From positions 62,001 through 126,000 of the forward strand of contig NZ_JPRF03000001.1 in assembly GCF_001188955.3 (NCBI RefSeq): a stretch of DNA of 64,000 nucleotides, given 5' to 3'. Made by a program: the position numbers and the translations under genes. This document shows positions 16,825-25,967 of the stretch, piece after piece (positions within the stretch are counted from its first letter, which is position 1; each line of letters opens with the position of its first letter). Source of the DNA: Kitasatospora aureofaciens. Its GTDB lineage: Bacteria > Actinomycetota > Actinomycetes > Streptomycetales > Streptomycetaceae. The notes under the pieces are model-generated. The model saw only the letters and a list, made by a program, of their open reading frames with translations. It had not been told where the DNA came from and ran no database searches.

Positions 16825-17730
16825 CTACTCCCTCGGCAGTTCCAGGGCGTCGCGCAGGCGTCCGGCGGTGGCGGCGAGGAGGCGGGCGGCGGTGGGTGCG
16901 TCCACGTCCGCGAGCAGGACCAGGACGGCGTCCTTCGCCCGGCCGTCGGTGGCGGCGAGGGCGCGGCGGACGGCCTCCTCGTCGGCGCCGGTGGCCTCGG
17001 CGACGATCCGGCGGGCGCGGTCGCGGAGCTTGGCGTTGGTGGCCCGCAGGTCGACCATCAGATTTCCGTACGTCCGGCCGAGGCGGACCATCACAGCCGT
17101 GGAGAGCAGGTTGAGCACCAGCTTCTGCGCGGTGCCCGCCTTCAGCCGGGTGGACCCGGCGAGCACCTCCGGTCCGACCTCCACCTCGATCCCGAGGTCC
17201 GCCGCCGCCGCCAGCGCCGAACCCCGGTTGCAGGCCAGCCCGACGGTCAGCGCACCGGCCGCCCGCGCCGCGCGGACGGCGGCCAGCGGGTACGGGGTGC
17301 GGCCCGAGGCGGAGACGCCCACCAGGGTGTCGGCCGGGGTGAGGCCGAGCGCCGCGACGTCCGCCTCGGCGAGATCGGTGCGGTCCTCGGCGCCCTCGAC
17401 GGCCTCCGTCACGGCCGTCCGGCCACCCGCGATCAGGCCGACCACCAGGCCGGGATCGGTGCCGAAGGTCGGCGGGCACTCGGCGGCGTCCAGGACCCCG
17501 AGCCGCCCGGCCGTGCCCGCACCGGCGTAGACCAGCCGCCCGCCGCGCGCCATCCGGGCGGCTGCGGCGTCCACCACGGCGGCGATCGCCGCCAACTGCC
17601 CGGCGACGGCGGCGGGGACGGTGCGGTCCTCGGCGTTCATCAGGTGGAGCAGGTCGAGCGTGGGCAGCCGGTCGATCCCGGCCCAGTCGGCGCGGACCGT
17701 CTCGGTGGCGGGTACGGCGTCCTGGGTCAT
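16825..17730 (-). CDS. murQ: N-acetylmuramic acid 6-phosphate etherase
   Basis: A 301-aa protein. ATG 17730 is chosen over an in-frame upstream start at 17760 because family members begin near TETVRADWAGIDRLPTLDLL. The SIS sugar-phosphate fold shows GAGTAGRLGVLDAAECPPTFG, with the catalytic Glu in DAAE, and VGVSASGRTPYPLAAVRAA. MurQ cleaves the lactyl ether of MurNAc-6-P to GlcNAc-6-P plus lactate during cell-wall recycling. The usual partners (MurNAc PTS, an RpiR regulator or a kinase) are not adjacent, so it stands alone here. Confidence 0.95.
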   Translation of the reverse strand: MTQDAVPATETVRADWAGIDRLPTLDLLHLMNAEDRTVPAAVAGQLAAIAAVVDAAAARMARGGRLVYAGAGTAGRLGVLDAAECPPTFGTDPGLVVGLIAGGRTAVTEAVEGAEDRTDLAEADVAALGLTPADTLVGVSASGRTPYPLAAVRAARAAGALTVGLACNRGSALAAAADLGIEVEVGPEVLAGSTRLKAGTAQKLVLNLLSTAVMVRLGRTYGNLMVDLRATNAKLRDRARRIVAEATGADEEAVRRALAATDGRAKDAVLVLLADVDAPTAARLLAATAGRLRDALELPRE

Positions 17731-17837
17731 CGCGGCCTCGGGGGTGTCCAGGGGTGCCAATGGCTGGTCTCTGCGATCCTACGGGCGCTGTCAGTCCTGT
17801 GGGCTGCCGCTCCTGTGCGGGGCCGCCGGTTCGTTCG

Positions 17838-18518
17838 TCAGGCCATCCAGAAGAAGACGGCCGTCATCCGGCGGTCCGCCAGGTCGGTGCCGTAGTAGTT
17901 CGTGGCGCTGTGGATCAGGTTGGCGTGGTAGAGGAGCAGTTGGTTGTAGCGGTTGGGGACGCGGACGTCCTCGGTGAAGTGGTCGGCGGGGACATGGCGG
18001 GTGCCGAGGGCCTCGACCAGGTTGTTGTGCGGGGCGTTGACCAGGTTGCCGCCGAGGCGGCCGCCGGGGAACTGCTGCCGGTAGAAGCTGGTGCCGGCGT
18101 CCTTGGGTGCGCCCGGGCTCAGGTAGAGCACGGCGGCGTAGCGGCAGAGCGCGCGGGAGTCGGTGTGGGGGCGGGACTCCGACTCGCCGGCGCCGACGAC
18201 CTGGACGCAGTTGTGGTTGAGCGTGCCGCCGCCCGGAGTGCTCTGCACCCAGAGCCGGGAGGCACCGGTGGCCTTGCGGACCTGGGCCTCGACCCGCGCC
18301 AGCTCGTCCGGCTCCAGGCCGGGCATGGTGCGCAGGCCGGGCCAGGTCTCGGGGCGGTACGGGTAGCCCTCGGTCCAGTCGCCGCGTGCCAGGACGCGTT
18401 CGCGGACCGCGTCGGGGTCGGGCAGGACGTTGTCCAGGACCCAGTAGTCCCGGCCGCGGGTGGGCTTGCGGTAGGGCAGGACCGGCAGTGCGGTGGACCT
18501 GATGGGCTGTGAGGGCAT
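17838..18518 (-). CDS. DUF6445-like putative 2-oxoglutarate/Fe(II) oxygenase
   Basis: A 226-aa protein. ATG 18518 starts the conserved part (ALPVLPYRKPTRGRDYWVLDNVLPDPDAVR); the open frame farther upstream belongs to a different, decayed gene. A jelly-roll iron site is suggested by RPHTDS (His-x-Asp) and a distal His in YHANLIHSATNYYG, followed by an Arg in DRRMTAVFF that could bind 2-oxoglutarate. Similar proteins are annotated as DUF6445. The substrate is unknown; the fold assignment rests on the motif spacing alone. Confidence 0.75.
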   Translation of the reverse strand: MPSQPIRSTALPVLPYRKPTRGRDYWVLDNVLPDPDAVRERVLARGDWTEGYPYRPETWPGLRTMPGLEPDELARVEAQVRKATGASRLWVQSTPGGGTLNHNCVQVVGAGESESRPHTDSRALCRYAAVLYLSPGAPKDAGTSFYRQQFPGGRLGGNLVNAPHNNLVEALGTRHVPADHFTEDVRVPNRYNQLLLYHANLIHSATNYYGTDLADRRMTAVFFWMA

Positions 18519-18559
18519 GGGCCGACCATAGGGGCGCCCCGCGTCAACTATCTGCCGTG

Positions 18560-19170
18560 AACAGGTCAACCTTTCGTCAAGGGATGCGCAGGCGGGAGCG
18601 GGTCCCGGGGCCCTCGTCGAGGGATGCGGAGGAAGAGCTTCGCGAGGACGAGGAGGGTGCGCGCCAACAGGATCCCGGCCTCGACGAGTTGGATCGGGAC
18701 GGAGTGCGCGGAGGGGGGTACTTGAGCCAGGTGCCGGTGGACCGTCGCACCTGTGGGTGCCGGGGCACGCGTCGGAGCTGATGCGGCTGCCGTCCGGCAT
18801 GACGGCCCCGCGGTTGATCAGCCAGGCGTCGGTGGGCTGCGCGGTGTTCCGCGGCGCGGTCTCGTCGACGGTGGGGTAGAAGGACGGGCGGGCCCAGTGG
18901 ACCAGGCCGTGGACCGTCGCGACCAGGGCGCCGGTGAGGAACATCGCGGGCAGCGTCCGGCGCGTCAACTGGCCGACGAGGAAGCCCAGGTGCTCCTGGG
19001 CCGGCGGCGGCGCACCGACGAACACGCCGATCAGCAGCGGGACCGCGGTGACGGCGGGCTGGAGCGCGGAGACATAGCAGAAGTTCGGCCGGTTGATCGG
19101 CGCCAGCAGTGCCCAGCAGTGGGCGTTGTCCCAGCTCTCGGGGCTGTAGCAGCCCGTCCGGCGCCGGTTG
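18560..19170 (-). pseudogene. Decayed ABC-2 type permease fragment
   Basis: The minus strand shows pieces of a streptomycete ABC-2 permease: WALLAPINRPNFCYVSALQP and TAVPLLIGVFVGAPPPAQEH, then TRRTLPAMFLTGALVATVHG, then the external loop PTVDETAPRNTAQPTDAWLI. After a frame change near 18710 come the final helix and tail (VPIQLVEAGILLARTLLVLAK). The 5' half is absent and the segment after FVGAPPPAQE appears to have lost the usual intervening helices. No intact ATPase partner is adjacent, so it is a remnant. Confidence 0.65.
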
Positions 19171-19248
19171 GGCGGCGCCGACCGGTCCTTCGGCGTGCCC
19201 GCTCCGGACGGCTTCGCGGGCGTCTGCCGGCCCGGCCGGGCCGTCCGG

Positions 19249-19911
19249 TCAGCCCTCGCGGACGGCGTAGGAGCCGAGCGCGCCCTCCAGTCGGTCGAAG
19301 GCCCGGGCGGCGGAGGGGCGGACGGCGTCGGCGATGGCGCCCTGCTCCTCTCCGGCCAGGGTGCGGCGGAAGACCTCGGAGAGCACGGCCCGGTCGACGG
19401 CGGCGAGCAGGGCGGCGGCGACTCGGCTCTCGAAGTCGACGCCCCGGGGTCCGTCGGGAGCCGGGTGCACGGCCTCGGCCAGCGCCTCGGCGAGTGCGGC
19501 CTCGCTCTGCTCGTTCAGCTCGCGCAGCCGGGCGCCGAGGCCGGGGCTCTCGGCGATGGTGCGGGCGAAGTCGGGGCCGGAGAAGCCGAGTCGCGGGTCG
19601 CGCCGGTCCAGGCCGGCCAGGCAGTCGCGGCGCAGTGCGGCGAGGGCGGACTCGCCGGGGGCGCGCTGGGCGACGGCGTGGGGGAGCCGGTCGACGATCT
19701 CCTCGTGCAGGTCGAAGAAGAGGTCCTCCTTGCGCGGAAAGTGGTTGGTGACGGTCATCTTGGCGACCCCGGCGGCTGCCGCCACCTCGGCGATGGTCGT
19801 GCGGTCGAAGCCGCGCTCGATGAAGAGCCTGGTCGCGGCGTGCGAGATCGCCTCGCGGGTGCGGCGTTTGTTGAGTTCGCGCAGGTTCGGGGCGGTGCCG
19901 GTGTCGGTCAT
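19249..19911 (-). CDS. TetR-family repressor of the adjacent MFS exporter
   Basis: A 220-aa regulator. The N-terminal helix-turn-helix is intact (EAISHAATRLFIERGFDRTT, then EVAAAAGVAKMTVTNHFPRKED), and the C-terminal part is a typical variable effector domain. It is divergently oriented to a DHA2 exporter with 127 bp between start codons, which contain a perfect inverted repeat. By family precedent it should bind there and repress the exporter and itself until a toxic ligand binds. The inducer is unknown. Confidence 0.92.
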   Translation of the reverse strand: MTDTGTAPNLRELNKRRTREAISHAATRLFIERGFDRTTIAEVAAAAGVAKMTVTNHFPRKEDLFFDLHEEIVDRLPHAVAQRAPGESALAALRRDCLAGLDRRDPRLGFSGPDFARTIAESPGLGARLRELNEQSEAALAEALAEAVHPAPDGPRGVDFESRVAAALLAAVDRAVLSEVFRRTLAGEEQGAIADAVRPSAARAFDRLEGALGSYAVREG

Positions 19912-19942
19912 GACCCGAGCCTAGCGCAGCTCGCTGGGCCGA

Positions 19943-19963
19943 GCACAGAAATTGTGCTTGACC
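19943..19963 (+). promoter_or_regulatory. Operator palindrome abutting a -35 box (TetR/MFS divergon)
   Basis: GCACAGAAATTGTGC at 19943-19957 is a 5-bp-arm inverted repeat, immediately followed by TTGACC at 19958-19963, a good -35 element for the exporter. A weak -10 (TAAGTT, 19982-19987) lies 18 bp on. Binding of the divergent TetR here would block the promoter. Confidence 0.55.
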
Positions 19964-20038
19964 TAATCAATGGGTCGGTCCTAAGTTCTTCCCGGGTGGT
20001 CGGTGCGGCCGCCGGAGGAGCGACCCAGGGGAGGGTGC

Positions 20039-21487
20039 ATGACCACGTCGGTCACCACGAAGGGCAGGTCGGGCAAGGTGCGGCCGGTGCGGTCCGAGCC
20101 CTTGCCGCCGGGCCTGTGGAAGATGGGTGTGGTGCTCGCGCTGGGCCCGATCCTGGCCCTGCTGGACACCACGATCGTCAACGTCGGCATCGATTCGGTC
20201 GCCCGCGACCTGCGCAGCTCGATGGTGGGGGTGCAGTGGGTGGCCACGGGGTACCTGTTGGCGATATCACTCACCATGCCGCTCTCGGGCTGGGCGGCCG
20301 GTCGGTTGGGGGCCAGGCGGGCCTGGCTCGGCTCGGTCGTCCTGTTCGTGCTCGGATCCGCGCTGTGCGGCCTGGCCTGGTCGACAGGCAGCCTGGTCGC
20401 CTTCCGGGTGCTCCAGGGCGTCGGTGGCGGCATGATCCAGCCGCTCGGGCAGACGATCATGGTGCAGGCGGCCGGCCCGATCCGGATCGGCCGGGTGATG
20501 GGCACCCTCCTGCTCCCGATCAGCCTGGCCCCGGTGCTGGGGCCGATCCTCGGCGGGGTGGTGCTGGAGCACCTGGGCTGGCGCTGGATGTTCCTGCTGA
20601 ACGTTCCGGTGGGGCTGCTCACCGTGCTGCTGGCGGCCCGCTGGCTCCCGACCGGAGCCCGGTCCGAGCTCCCGCGGCCGCGGCTGGACGTGACCGGTCT
20701 GCTGTTGTTGTCGCCCGGCCTGACGGCACTGGTCTACGGACTGTCCACGGTCGGCGGGGGCGGCGCGGCCAGCCCGGTGGCGGTCGCCGCGGGCACGGTG
20801 CTGCTGGCGGCCTACGGGCCGCACGCTCTGCGGGTCGGGCGCTGTGGCGAGCGGGCTCCGCTGATCGACCTGCGGTTGTTCGCACGGCGGGGCTTCGCGG
20901 TGGCGACGGCGAACAGCTTCCTGCAGGGAGCCGTGTTGTACAGCTCGATGTTCCTGGTGCCGCTCTACTACCAGCAGGTGGAGCACACCGGAGCGGTGGC
21001 GGCCGGGCTGCTGCTGGCGCCCCAGGCGCTCGGAACGGCGGTCACCTCGCTGCTGTCCGGCCGAATAGCCGACCGCTTCGCGCCGCGCCCGCTGATCCTG
21101 ATCGGCATCGGCTGCTCGCTGCTCGGCACCCTCGCCTTCACCCAGCTCGGTGACGGGTCCGGCCCGGCCGACTGGCTGGTCGTCGGCTCGCTGGCGCTGC
21201 GCGGAGTGGGCATGGGGATCACCGTGATCCCCGGGATGGCGGCCGTGTACGCGAGCGTCGAGAAGGCCCAGGTGCCCGCGGCCGCAGGTGCGGTCAACGT
21301 TCTCAACCGGCTCGGCGGGGCGCTCGGTACGGCGGTGCTGACCTTGGTCCTCGGACAGGTCCAGGCGGGGCACCCGGACCATCCCGGGGCGGCCTTCGGC
21401 GCGACCTTCTGGTGGGTGCTGGCACTGTCGGCGCTCTCGATCGCACCGGCCATGCTCTACCCGGGCTCCGCCCGTACGGCGGACTGA
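20039..21487 (+). CDS. DHA2-family MFS drug exporter (EmrB/QacA type)
   Basis: A 482-aa integral membrane protein with about 14 hydrophobic helices. Signatures include LDTTIVNVGIDSVARDL in helix 1, the loop GWAAGRLGARRAW (motif A) and helix 5 motif C-like APVLGPILGGVV. ATG 20039 follows GGGGAGGG. It should export a hydrophobic or cationic toxin or the cell's own product using the proton gradient, and is probably controlled by the divergent TetR. It is directly followed by mca, so detoxification functions cluster here. Confidence 0.93.
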   Translation: MTTSVTTKGRSGKVRPVRSEPLPPGLWKMGVVLALGPILALLDTTIVNVGIDSVARDLRSSMVGVQWVATGYLLAISLTMPLSGWAAGRLGARRAWLGSVVLFVLGSALCGLAWSTGSLVAFRVLQGVGGGMIQPLGQTIMVQAAGPIRIGRVMGTLLLPISLAPVLGPILGGVVLEHLGWRWMFLLNVPVGLLTVLLAARWLPTGARSELPRPRLDVTGLLLLSPGLTALVYGLSTVGGGGAASPVAVAAGTVLLAAYGPHALRVGRCGERAPLIDLRLFARRGFAVATANSFLQGAVLYSSMFLVPLYYQQVEHTGAVAAGLLLAPQALGTAVTSLLSGRIADRFAPRPLILIGIGCSLLGTLAFTQLGDGSGPADWLVVGSLALRGVGMGITVIPGMAAVYASVEKAQVPAAAGAVNVLNRLGGALGTAVLTLVLGQVQAGHPDHPGAAFGATFWWVLALSALSIAPAMLYPGSARTAD

Positions 21488-21558
21488 CCGGCCGCCGGTC
21501 CTTGCTCACCCCCCATTCCCATTCGACCTTTTCGGCCTGTTCCACTCTGGAGGTACCC

Positions 21559-22473
21559 GTGTTCACCAAGCGCTCCGGCGGTCTGCGGCTGCTCACCGTG
21601 CACGCCCACCCCGACGACGAATCCAGCAAGGGCGCGGCCACCCTCGCCCGGTACGCGGCCGAGGGCGTGGACGTCCTGGTCGCGACCTGCACGGGTGGCG
21701 AGCGCGGCTCGGTGCTCAACCCGGCACTGGACCGGCCCGAGGTCCGGGCCGACCTCACCCGGATCCGGCGCGAGGAGATGGACGCCGCACGTGAAATCCT
21801 CGGTGTACGGCAGCAGTTCCTCGGCTTCGTCGACTCAGGGATGCCGGGTCCGGACGAGCCGCTGCCGGAAGGCTGCTTCGCAGCCCAGCCGTTGGAGGTC
21901 GCGGCGGCACCACTGGTCGCGCTGATCAGGGAGTTCCGTCCCCACGTCGTGATCACCTACGACGAGACGGGTGGATACCCGCACCCGGACCACGTGATGA
22001 CCCACAAGGTCGCCGTCGAGGCCTTCGAGGCGGCTGCCGACCCGAAGCGCCACCCCGGGGCGGGTGAGCCGTGGCAGGTGGCCAAGCTCTACTATCACCT
22101 GGCGCTCTCCCGGGCCTGGTTCCAGACGCTGCACGACGCCATGACGGAGCGCGGAGTCGCTTCGGAGATGGGCGAACTGCTCGCCGGCTGGCCCGATACC
22201 CCGCCCGCCCTCGCGACCACCACCCGGATCGAGTGCGCCGAGCAGTTCGCCGTACGCGACGCGGCGATGCTGGCGCACGCCACCCAGGTCCAGCCCGGAG
22301 TGGCTTTCATGGCCCACCCACGGGACATCGAGCGCGAGGTCTGGCCGACCGAGGACTACCACCTGGCGCGGAGCTTCGTGTCCGGGCCCGGTAACCCGGT
22401 CCCGACAGCCGGTGCAGTCGGTGCGGTCGAGAACGATCTGTTCGCGGGGGTGAGGGCGGCGGAAGGGGCTTGA
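21559..22473 (+). CDS. mca: Mycothiol S-conjugate amidase
   Basis: A 304-aa zinc amidase. The GTG start at 21559 is preceded by CTGGAGG. The N-terminal zinc motif HAHPDDESSKGAATLARY and the second site GGYPHPDHVMTHK are those of Mca rather than the related deacetylase MshB (ESSKGA is typical of Mca). Mca cleaves mycothiol-toxin adducts to a mercapturic acid, which is exported, and GlcN-Ins, which is recycled. Its position 71 bp after a drug exporter gene suits this role. Presence of mca implies mycothiol as the main thiol of the host. Confidence 0.92.
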   Translation: MFTKRSGGLRLLTVHAHPDDESSKGAATLARYAAEGVDVLVATCTGGERGSVLNPALDRPEVRADLTRIRREEMDAAREILGVRQQFLGFVDSGMPGPDEPLPEGCFAAQPLEVAAAPLVALIREFRPHVVITYDETGGYPHPDHVMTHKVAVEAFEAAADPKRHPGAGEPWQVAKLYYHLALSRAWFQTLHDAMTERGVASEMGELLAGWPDTPPALATTTRIECAEQFAVRDAAMLAHATQVQPGVAFMAHPRDIEREVWPTEDYHLARSFVSGPGNPVPTAGAVGAVENDLFAGVRAAEGA

Positions 22474-22563
22474 GCGAGATGTTCGAACAGGGCAGGTTGA
22501 TCTCATGACGAACCCTCAGCCTGCCGCCCCGGACACCCCGAGAACCAGCGGGGGTGGGGGCGC

Positions 22564-23562
22564 TCAGAGCGCCGCCAGCACCCCACAGAGCGCAAGGAGG
22601 CCGCAGATCCCGAAGTTGACCAGCTTGTGTGAGAGGAAGATCGCCGCGAACTCGCGGATCGTCGCGCTCGGCCAGTAGTAGCGGGCAGTGGGCGAGCCGA
22701 AGACGTGCCCGTTGACCCCGGTCTTGCGGGCGGTCAACGCGGCCCGGAAGGCGTGGAAGTTGTTGGTCACCACGACGCAGCGGTAGTCGGGCTTGGCCCG
22801 CTCCATGATGGCCCTGCTGAAGAGCAGGTTCTCCTCGGTGGTGCGCGAGCGGTCCTCGCGCTCGATGTGCTGGGCCGGGAAGCCGCGCTCGATCAGGTAG
22901 GCGGCCATGGCGTCGGACTCCGGCAGCTTCTCGTCCGGACCCTGGCCGCCCGAGGTGATCAGCACCGGCGGGTTGCCGCGCGCGGCCTGCCGCTCGTACA
23001 CCTCGCGGCCCCGGATGAGCCGGCTGGCCAGCAGCGGCGGGACGCGCTCGCCGCCGATCAGGCCGGAGCCGAGGACGACGACGAAGTCCACGTCCCCTCG
23101 CGGCCGGTGGCGACCGTACAGGAAGGCGTAACCGACGAAGCAGACGAACAGGAAGGAGACGTAGCCGACCACGAGCACGGCGGTGCCCGCCAGGATGCCG
23201 AGCCGCGGTGAGCGGGTGGCGATGGCGGCGACGAGCAACGCGATGACGGCGATGATGCCCAGTCCGGCGAGTAGGGAGAGCAGATTGGCCGGGCGTCGCC
23301 CCTCCTTGCGGATCATCGTCACGCCGTTGGCGAGCAGGAACCAGACCAGGGCCACCGTTCCGATGGTCGGCAACAGGATGATCGCCACCGCCGCGAGCTC
23401 CGCCACCAGCGTGGGCGCCCTGCGGAGTTCGGTGAGCAGGGCGAGGGCGAGGAGCGAGACGGCGATGCCGAGCAGGACGGCGTTGCTGAACCGGCGGCGG
23501 TCGCGCAGTACCCCGATTCCGCACAGCAGGAAGAACAGGGCGGCTGGGGCATAAGCGAGCAT
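22564..23562 (-). CDS. YdcF/SanA-like DUF218 membrane protein
   Basis: A 332-aa protein. ATG 23562 begins at the first hydrophobic helix; alternative in-frame starts at 23598 and 23604 add about 13 residues. Four or five transmembrane helices occupy residues 1-150. The DUF218 domain follows: VVVLGSGLIGGERVPPLLASR, SGGQGPDEKLPESDAMAAYL, EDRSRTTEENLLFS and VVTNNFHAFRA. Members of this family are linked to envelope processes, but the reaction is not established. A final hydrophobic segment ends the protein. It is convergent with mca. Confidence 0.85.
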   Translation of the reverse strand: MLAYAPAALFFLLCGIGVLRDRRRFSNAVLLGIAVSLLALALLTELRRAPTLVAELAAVAIILLPTIGTVALVWFLLANGVTMIRKEGRRPANLLSLLAGLGIIAVIALLVAAIATRSPRLGILAGTAVLVVGYVSFLFVCFVGYAFLYGRHRPRGDVDFVVVLGSGLIGGERVPPLLASRLIRGREVYERQAARGNPPVLITSGGQGPDEKLPESDAMAAYLIERGFPAQHIEREDRSRTTEENLLFSRAIMERAKPDYRCVVVTNNFHAFRAALTARKTGVNGHVFGSPTARYYWPSATIREFAAIFLSHKLVNFGICGLLALCGVLAAL

Positions 23563-23637
23563 GAGTCGTATCGTAGGGGGAGAAGACTTGTAGATCATCT
23601 TCACGAACGGCCCGGTAGCCCCAGGGCGTTCCGTTCC

Positions 23638-24600
23638 TCAGGCGAAGCGTTCAACGGCGGCGAGCAGGGCCTCCGCCATCCGCGGACTGCCGGTGTGTCC
23701 GGCCTCGTCGATCACCGTCAGCCGTGCGTCCGGCCAGGCTTTGGCCAGTTGCCATGGGGTGTGCAGCGGCCCGCCGAGGTCGAGCCGGCCGTGGATCAGC
23801 TCGCCCGGGATCCCGGCCAGTCGTCCGGCGTTGCTCAGCAGTTGGCCGTCCGCCAGGAAGGCCCGGTGCGAGAAGTAGTGCGCCGTGATCCGGGTGAAGG
23901 CCATCAGGGCGTCGGAGGGGCGGTCGGAGTAGGCGTTCGGCTTGCCCAGCACCTCGTGCGAGATGACCGCGTCCTCCCAGGTGGCCCAGGCTCGGGCGGC
24001 GGCCCGACGGACGCTCTCCTCGGGGCTGTTGAGCTGTCGACTGTAGGCGGCGAGCAGGTCGAACACGTCGCCGTCCCGGTCGGCGGCGGGCAGGAAGTCG
24101 CGGAACTCCTCCCAGGGGCCGGGCAGGAAGCGGCCGACGCCCTGGTACAGCCACTCGAGTTCCTCCGGGCGCGTCATGGTGACCCCGCAGACCACGATCC
24201 CGGAGACCCGCTCCGGGTGGGCCTCGGCGTACGCCAGGATCAGCGTGGATCCCCAGGAGCCGCCGTAGAGCAGCCACTTGTCGATGCCCAGGTGCTCGCG
24301 CAGCCGCTCCAGGTCGGCGACCAGGTGTGCGGTGGTGTTGTGCTCCAGCCCGGTCGACGGGTCGGCGGCGTGCGGCAGGCTGCGCCCGCAGCCGCGCTGG
24401 TCGTACTGCACGATGCGGTAGCGCCGCGGGTCGAAGTAGCGCCGGGAGCCAGGGTTGTGGCCCGAGCCGGGGCCGCCGTGCACCACCACGGCCGGCTTCC
24501 CGGCCGGGTCGCCGGAGGTGTTCCAGTGGATCCGCTGCCCGTCACCGACGTCCAACAGGCCCTGGGCGTACGGCTCGTCGTGGCGGTACGGTTCGGGCAT
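23638..24600 (-). CDS. pip: Proline iminopeptidase
   Basis: A 320-aa alpha/beta hydrolase of peptidase family S33. The oxyanion motif HGGPGSGHNP, nucleophile S115 in GGSWGS, acid in HGRLDLGGP and His in DEAGHTGS are all present and in order. The enzyme removes N-terminal proline from peptides in the cytoplasm. Length matches the family (about 315 aa). There is no close co-directional partner; the upstream side faces a dead exporter fragment. Confidence 0.93.
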   Translation of the reverse strand: MPEPYRHDEPYAQGLLDVGDGQRIHWNTSGDPAGKPAVVVHGGPGSGHNPGSRRYFDPRRYRIVQYDQRGCGRSLPHAADPSTGLEHNTTAHLVADLERLREHLGIDKWLLYGGSWGSTLILAYAEAHPERVSGIVVCGVTMTRPEELEWLYQGVGRFLPGPWEEFRDFLPAADRDGDVFDLLAAYSRQLNSPEESVRRAAARAWATWEDAVISHEVLGKPNAYSDRPSDALMAFTRITAHYFSHRAFLADGQLLSNAGRLAGIPGELIHGRLDLGGPLHTPWQLAKAWPDARLTVIDEAGHTGSPRMAEALLAAVERFA

Positions 24601-24734
24601 CGGACACTCCTCCGTGAACGTTCGGGCGGGCTGCCGGGTGAGCCTACCCGCCTCCGGGGCCGCGCGGCCGTCGGTTGTCGATCAGATCCCGATGTCCAGC
24701 CCGAAGGCGGTGCCGAAGGAGGCGTAGAGGACGC

Positions 24735-25030
24735 AGAGGACCGGCCCCCGGCCGCTGATGGTGCTCGGCCTCCTGCTCTGCGCCGTCGGCCTCGGCGGGC
24801 TGTCGATGTACGGCGAGCACGCCCACACGCTGCCCGGGCCGGTCCGGCAGGCGGTGGACGGCGCCTTCGTCGACGGCATCCACCTCGCGCTGCGCTGCGG
24901 TTCGGTGGCGCTCGCCGTCACCGCCGTGCTGGTCGCCGTCCTGCTCGGCCGGGGCCGTCCGCTCGCCGCGGCCGGCCTGGCGACGCGCGGCCGGAGGACG
25001 GGGCCCGTTCCGCCTGAACGGAGCCGAGCC
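24735..25030 (+). pseudogene. DHA2 exporter remnant with internal deletion
   Basis: About 90 codons on the plus strand encode the loop-helix GPRPLMVLGLLLCAVGLGGL and then directly the last helix region AVDGAFVDGIHLALRCGSVA and LAVTAVLVAVLLGRGR of a DHA2 transporter. In intact proteins these segments are separated by several helices, so the middle is deleted. A TAG lies in frame just upstream (24724 region) and the 5' part is absent. The reading frame runs on into the antisense of the acyltransferase gene. Confidence 0.6.
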
Positions 25031-25070
25031 GAGCCGGGCGGGCGGCGCGAGTGGAACGGACACGACCGCC

Positions 25071-25967
25071 TCAGCGGATCCCCTCCACCGCCGCCTGTGC
25101 CGCCCGCGCCAGCTCCCGCCGGGCGCCCGCCCGGGTGGGCTGCGGCCCGGGTGGCGGGATCGGCGGCAGGAAGGTGACGTCCGCGACCAGCCCGCGCACC
25201 GCGACCACCCGGGCGAGCGAGGTGAGCAGCCCGTCGTCGCCGATGAAGGCGGGCGCGCTGGTCGGCCGTCCGTCCGCCAGCCGGTAGCGGATCGTCACCG
25301 GCTGGACGAAGGCGCCCGCCTCCACCGCCGCCTGGAACAGTGCGGGCCGGAACCGGCCGCTCTCCCGCCCGCACCAGGTCGACCCCTCCGGGAAGACGAT
25401 CACCGGGTGCCCGGAGCGCAGCACCTCGGTCACGGCCGCCACGGTGTCCGGGAGCGTGCGCAGCCGGTCGCGGTCCAGGAACACGGTGCCGCCCCAGGCG
25501 ACCAGGGGCCCGAGTACCGGCCACTTGCGGACCTCGGTCTTGGCCAGCGAGCGCCCCGGCCGCCCGGCGGCGAGCAGCGGGATGTCCAGCCAGGACACGT
25601 GGTTGGCCACCACCAGTGCCCCGTCGGCGCCGACCGCCCCGGCGCCGACCGCCGAGCCGCCGACCGCCGCGCCGCCGTCACTGGCTCCGCCCGCTCGGGC
25701 CGTCCCGGCAGTCCCGGTCGTCCCGGTCGTCCCGAGGTTGACGGTCACCCCGAGGGTGCGCAGCAGCACCCGGGCCCAGAGCCGGATCAGCCGGTCCCGG
25801 GTGCCGTACGGCAGTAGCCGCACCGGCAGGCTGAGCAGCACACCCACGAGCACCGCGACCAGGCAGGCGGTCAGCCGCAGCGCCCGCCGGGGCTGCGAGA
25901 CCTCCGGCGTGCGCTCGCCCAGGCAGGTGTCCGGTCGGCAGGGTGCGGTCGGGAGCCAGACGCTCAT
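25071..25967 (-). CDS. 1-acyl-glycerol-3-phosphate acyltransferase family (PlsC/OlsA-like)
   Basis: A 298-aa protein. The start ATG overlaps the stop of the OlsB-like gene (ATGA), so the two are coupled. A membrane helix near residues 30-50 precedes the catalytic motif NHVSWLD (HX4D), the FLDRDR motif and FPEGSTW. Between the helix and the catalytic motif is a ~40-residue Gly/Ala/Thr low-complexity insert (GTTGTTGTAGTARAGG and following), absent from typical family members. With an OlsB-like partner the likely reaction is O-acylation of lyso-ornithine lipid (OlsA); a general PlsC role in phosphatidic acid synthesis is the alternative. Confidence 0.85.
   Translation of the reverse strand: MSVWLPTAPCRPDTCLGERTPEVSQPRRALRLTACLVAVLVGVLLSLPVRLLPYGTRDRLIRLWARVLLRTLGVTVNLGTTGTTGTAGTARAGGASDGGAAVGGSAVGAGAVGADGALVVANHVSWLDIPLLAAGRPGRSLAKTEVRKWPVLGPLVAWGGTVFLDRDRLRTLPDTVAAVTEVLRSGHPVIVFPEGSTWCGRESGRFRPALFQAAVEAGAFVQPVTIRYRLADGRPTSAPAFIGDDGLLTSLARVVAVRGLVADVTFLPPIPPPGPQPTRAGARRELARAAQAAVEGIR

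Noticed and set aside
22480..22563. Terminator between mca and the YdcF-like gene
   Set aside because: Only a short GGCAGG/CCTGCC pairing with a long loop was found, too weak to call.
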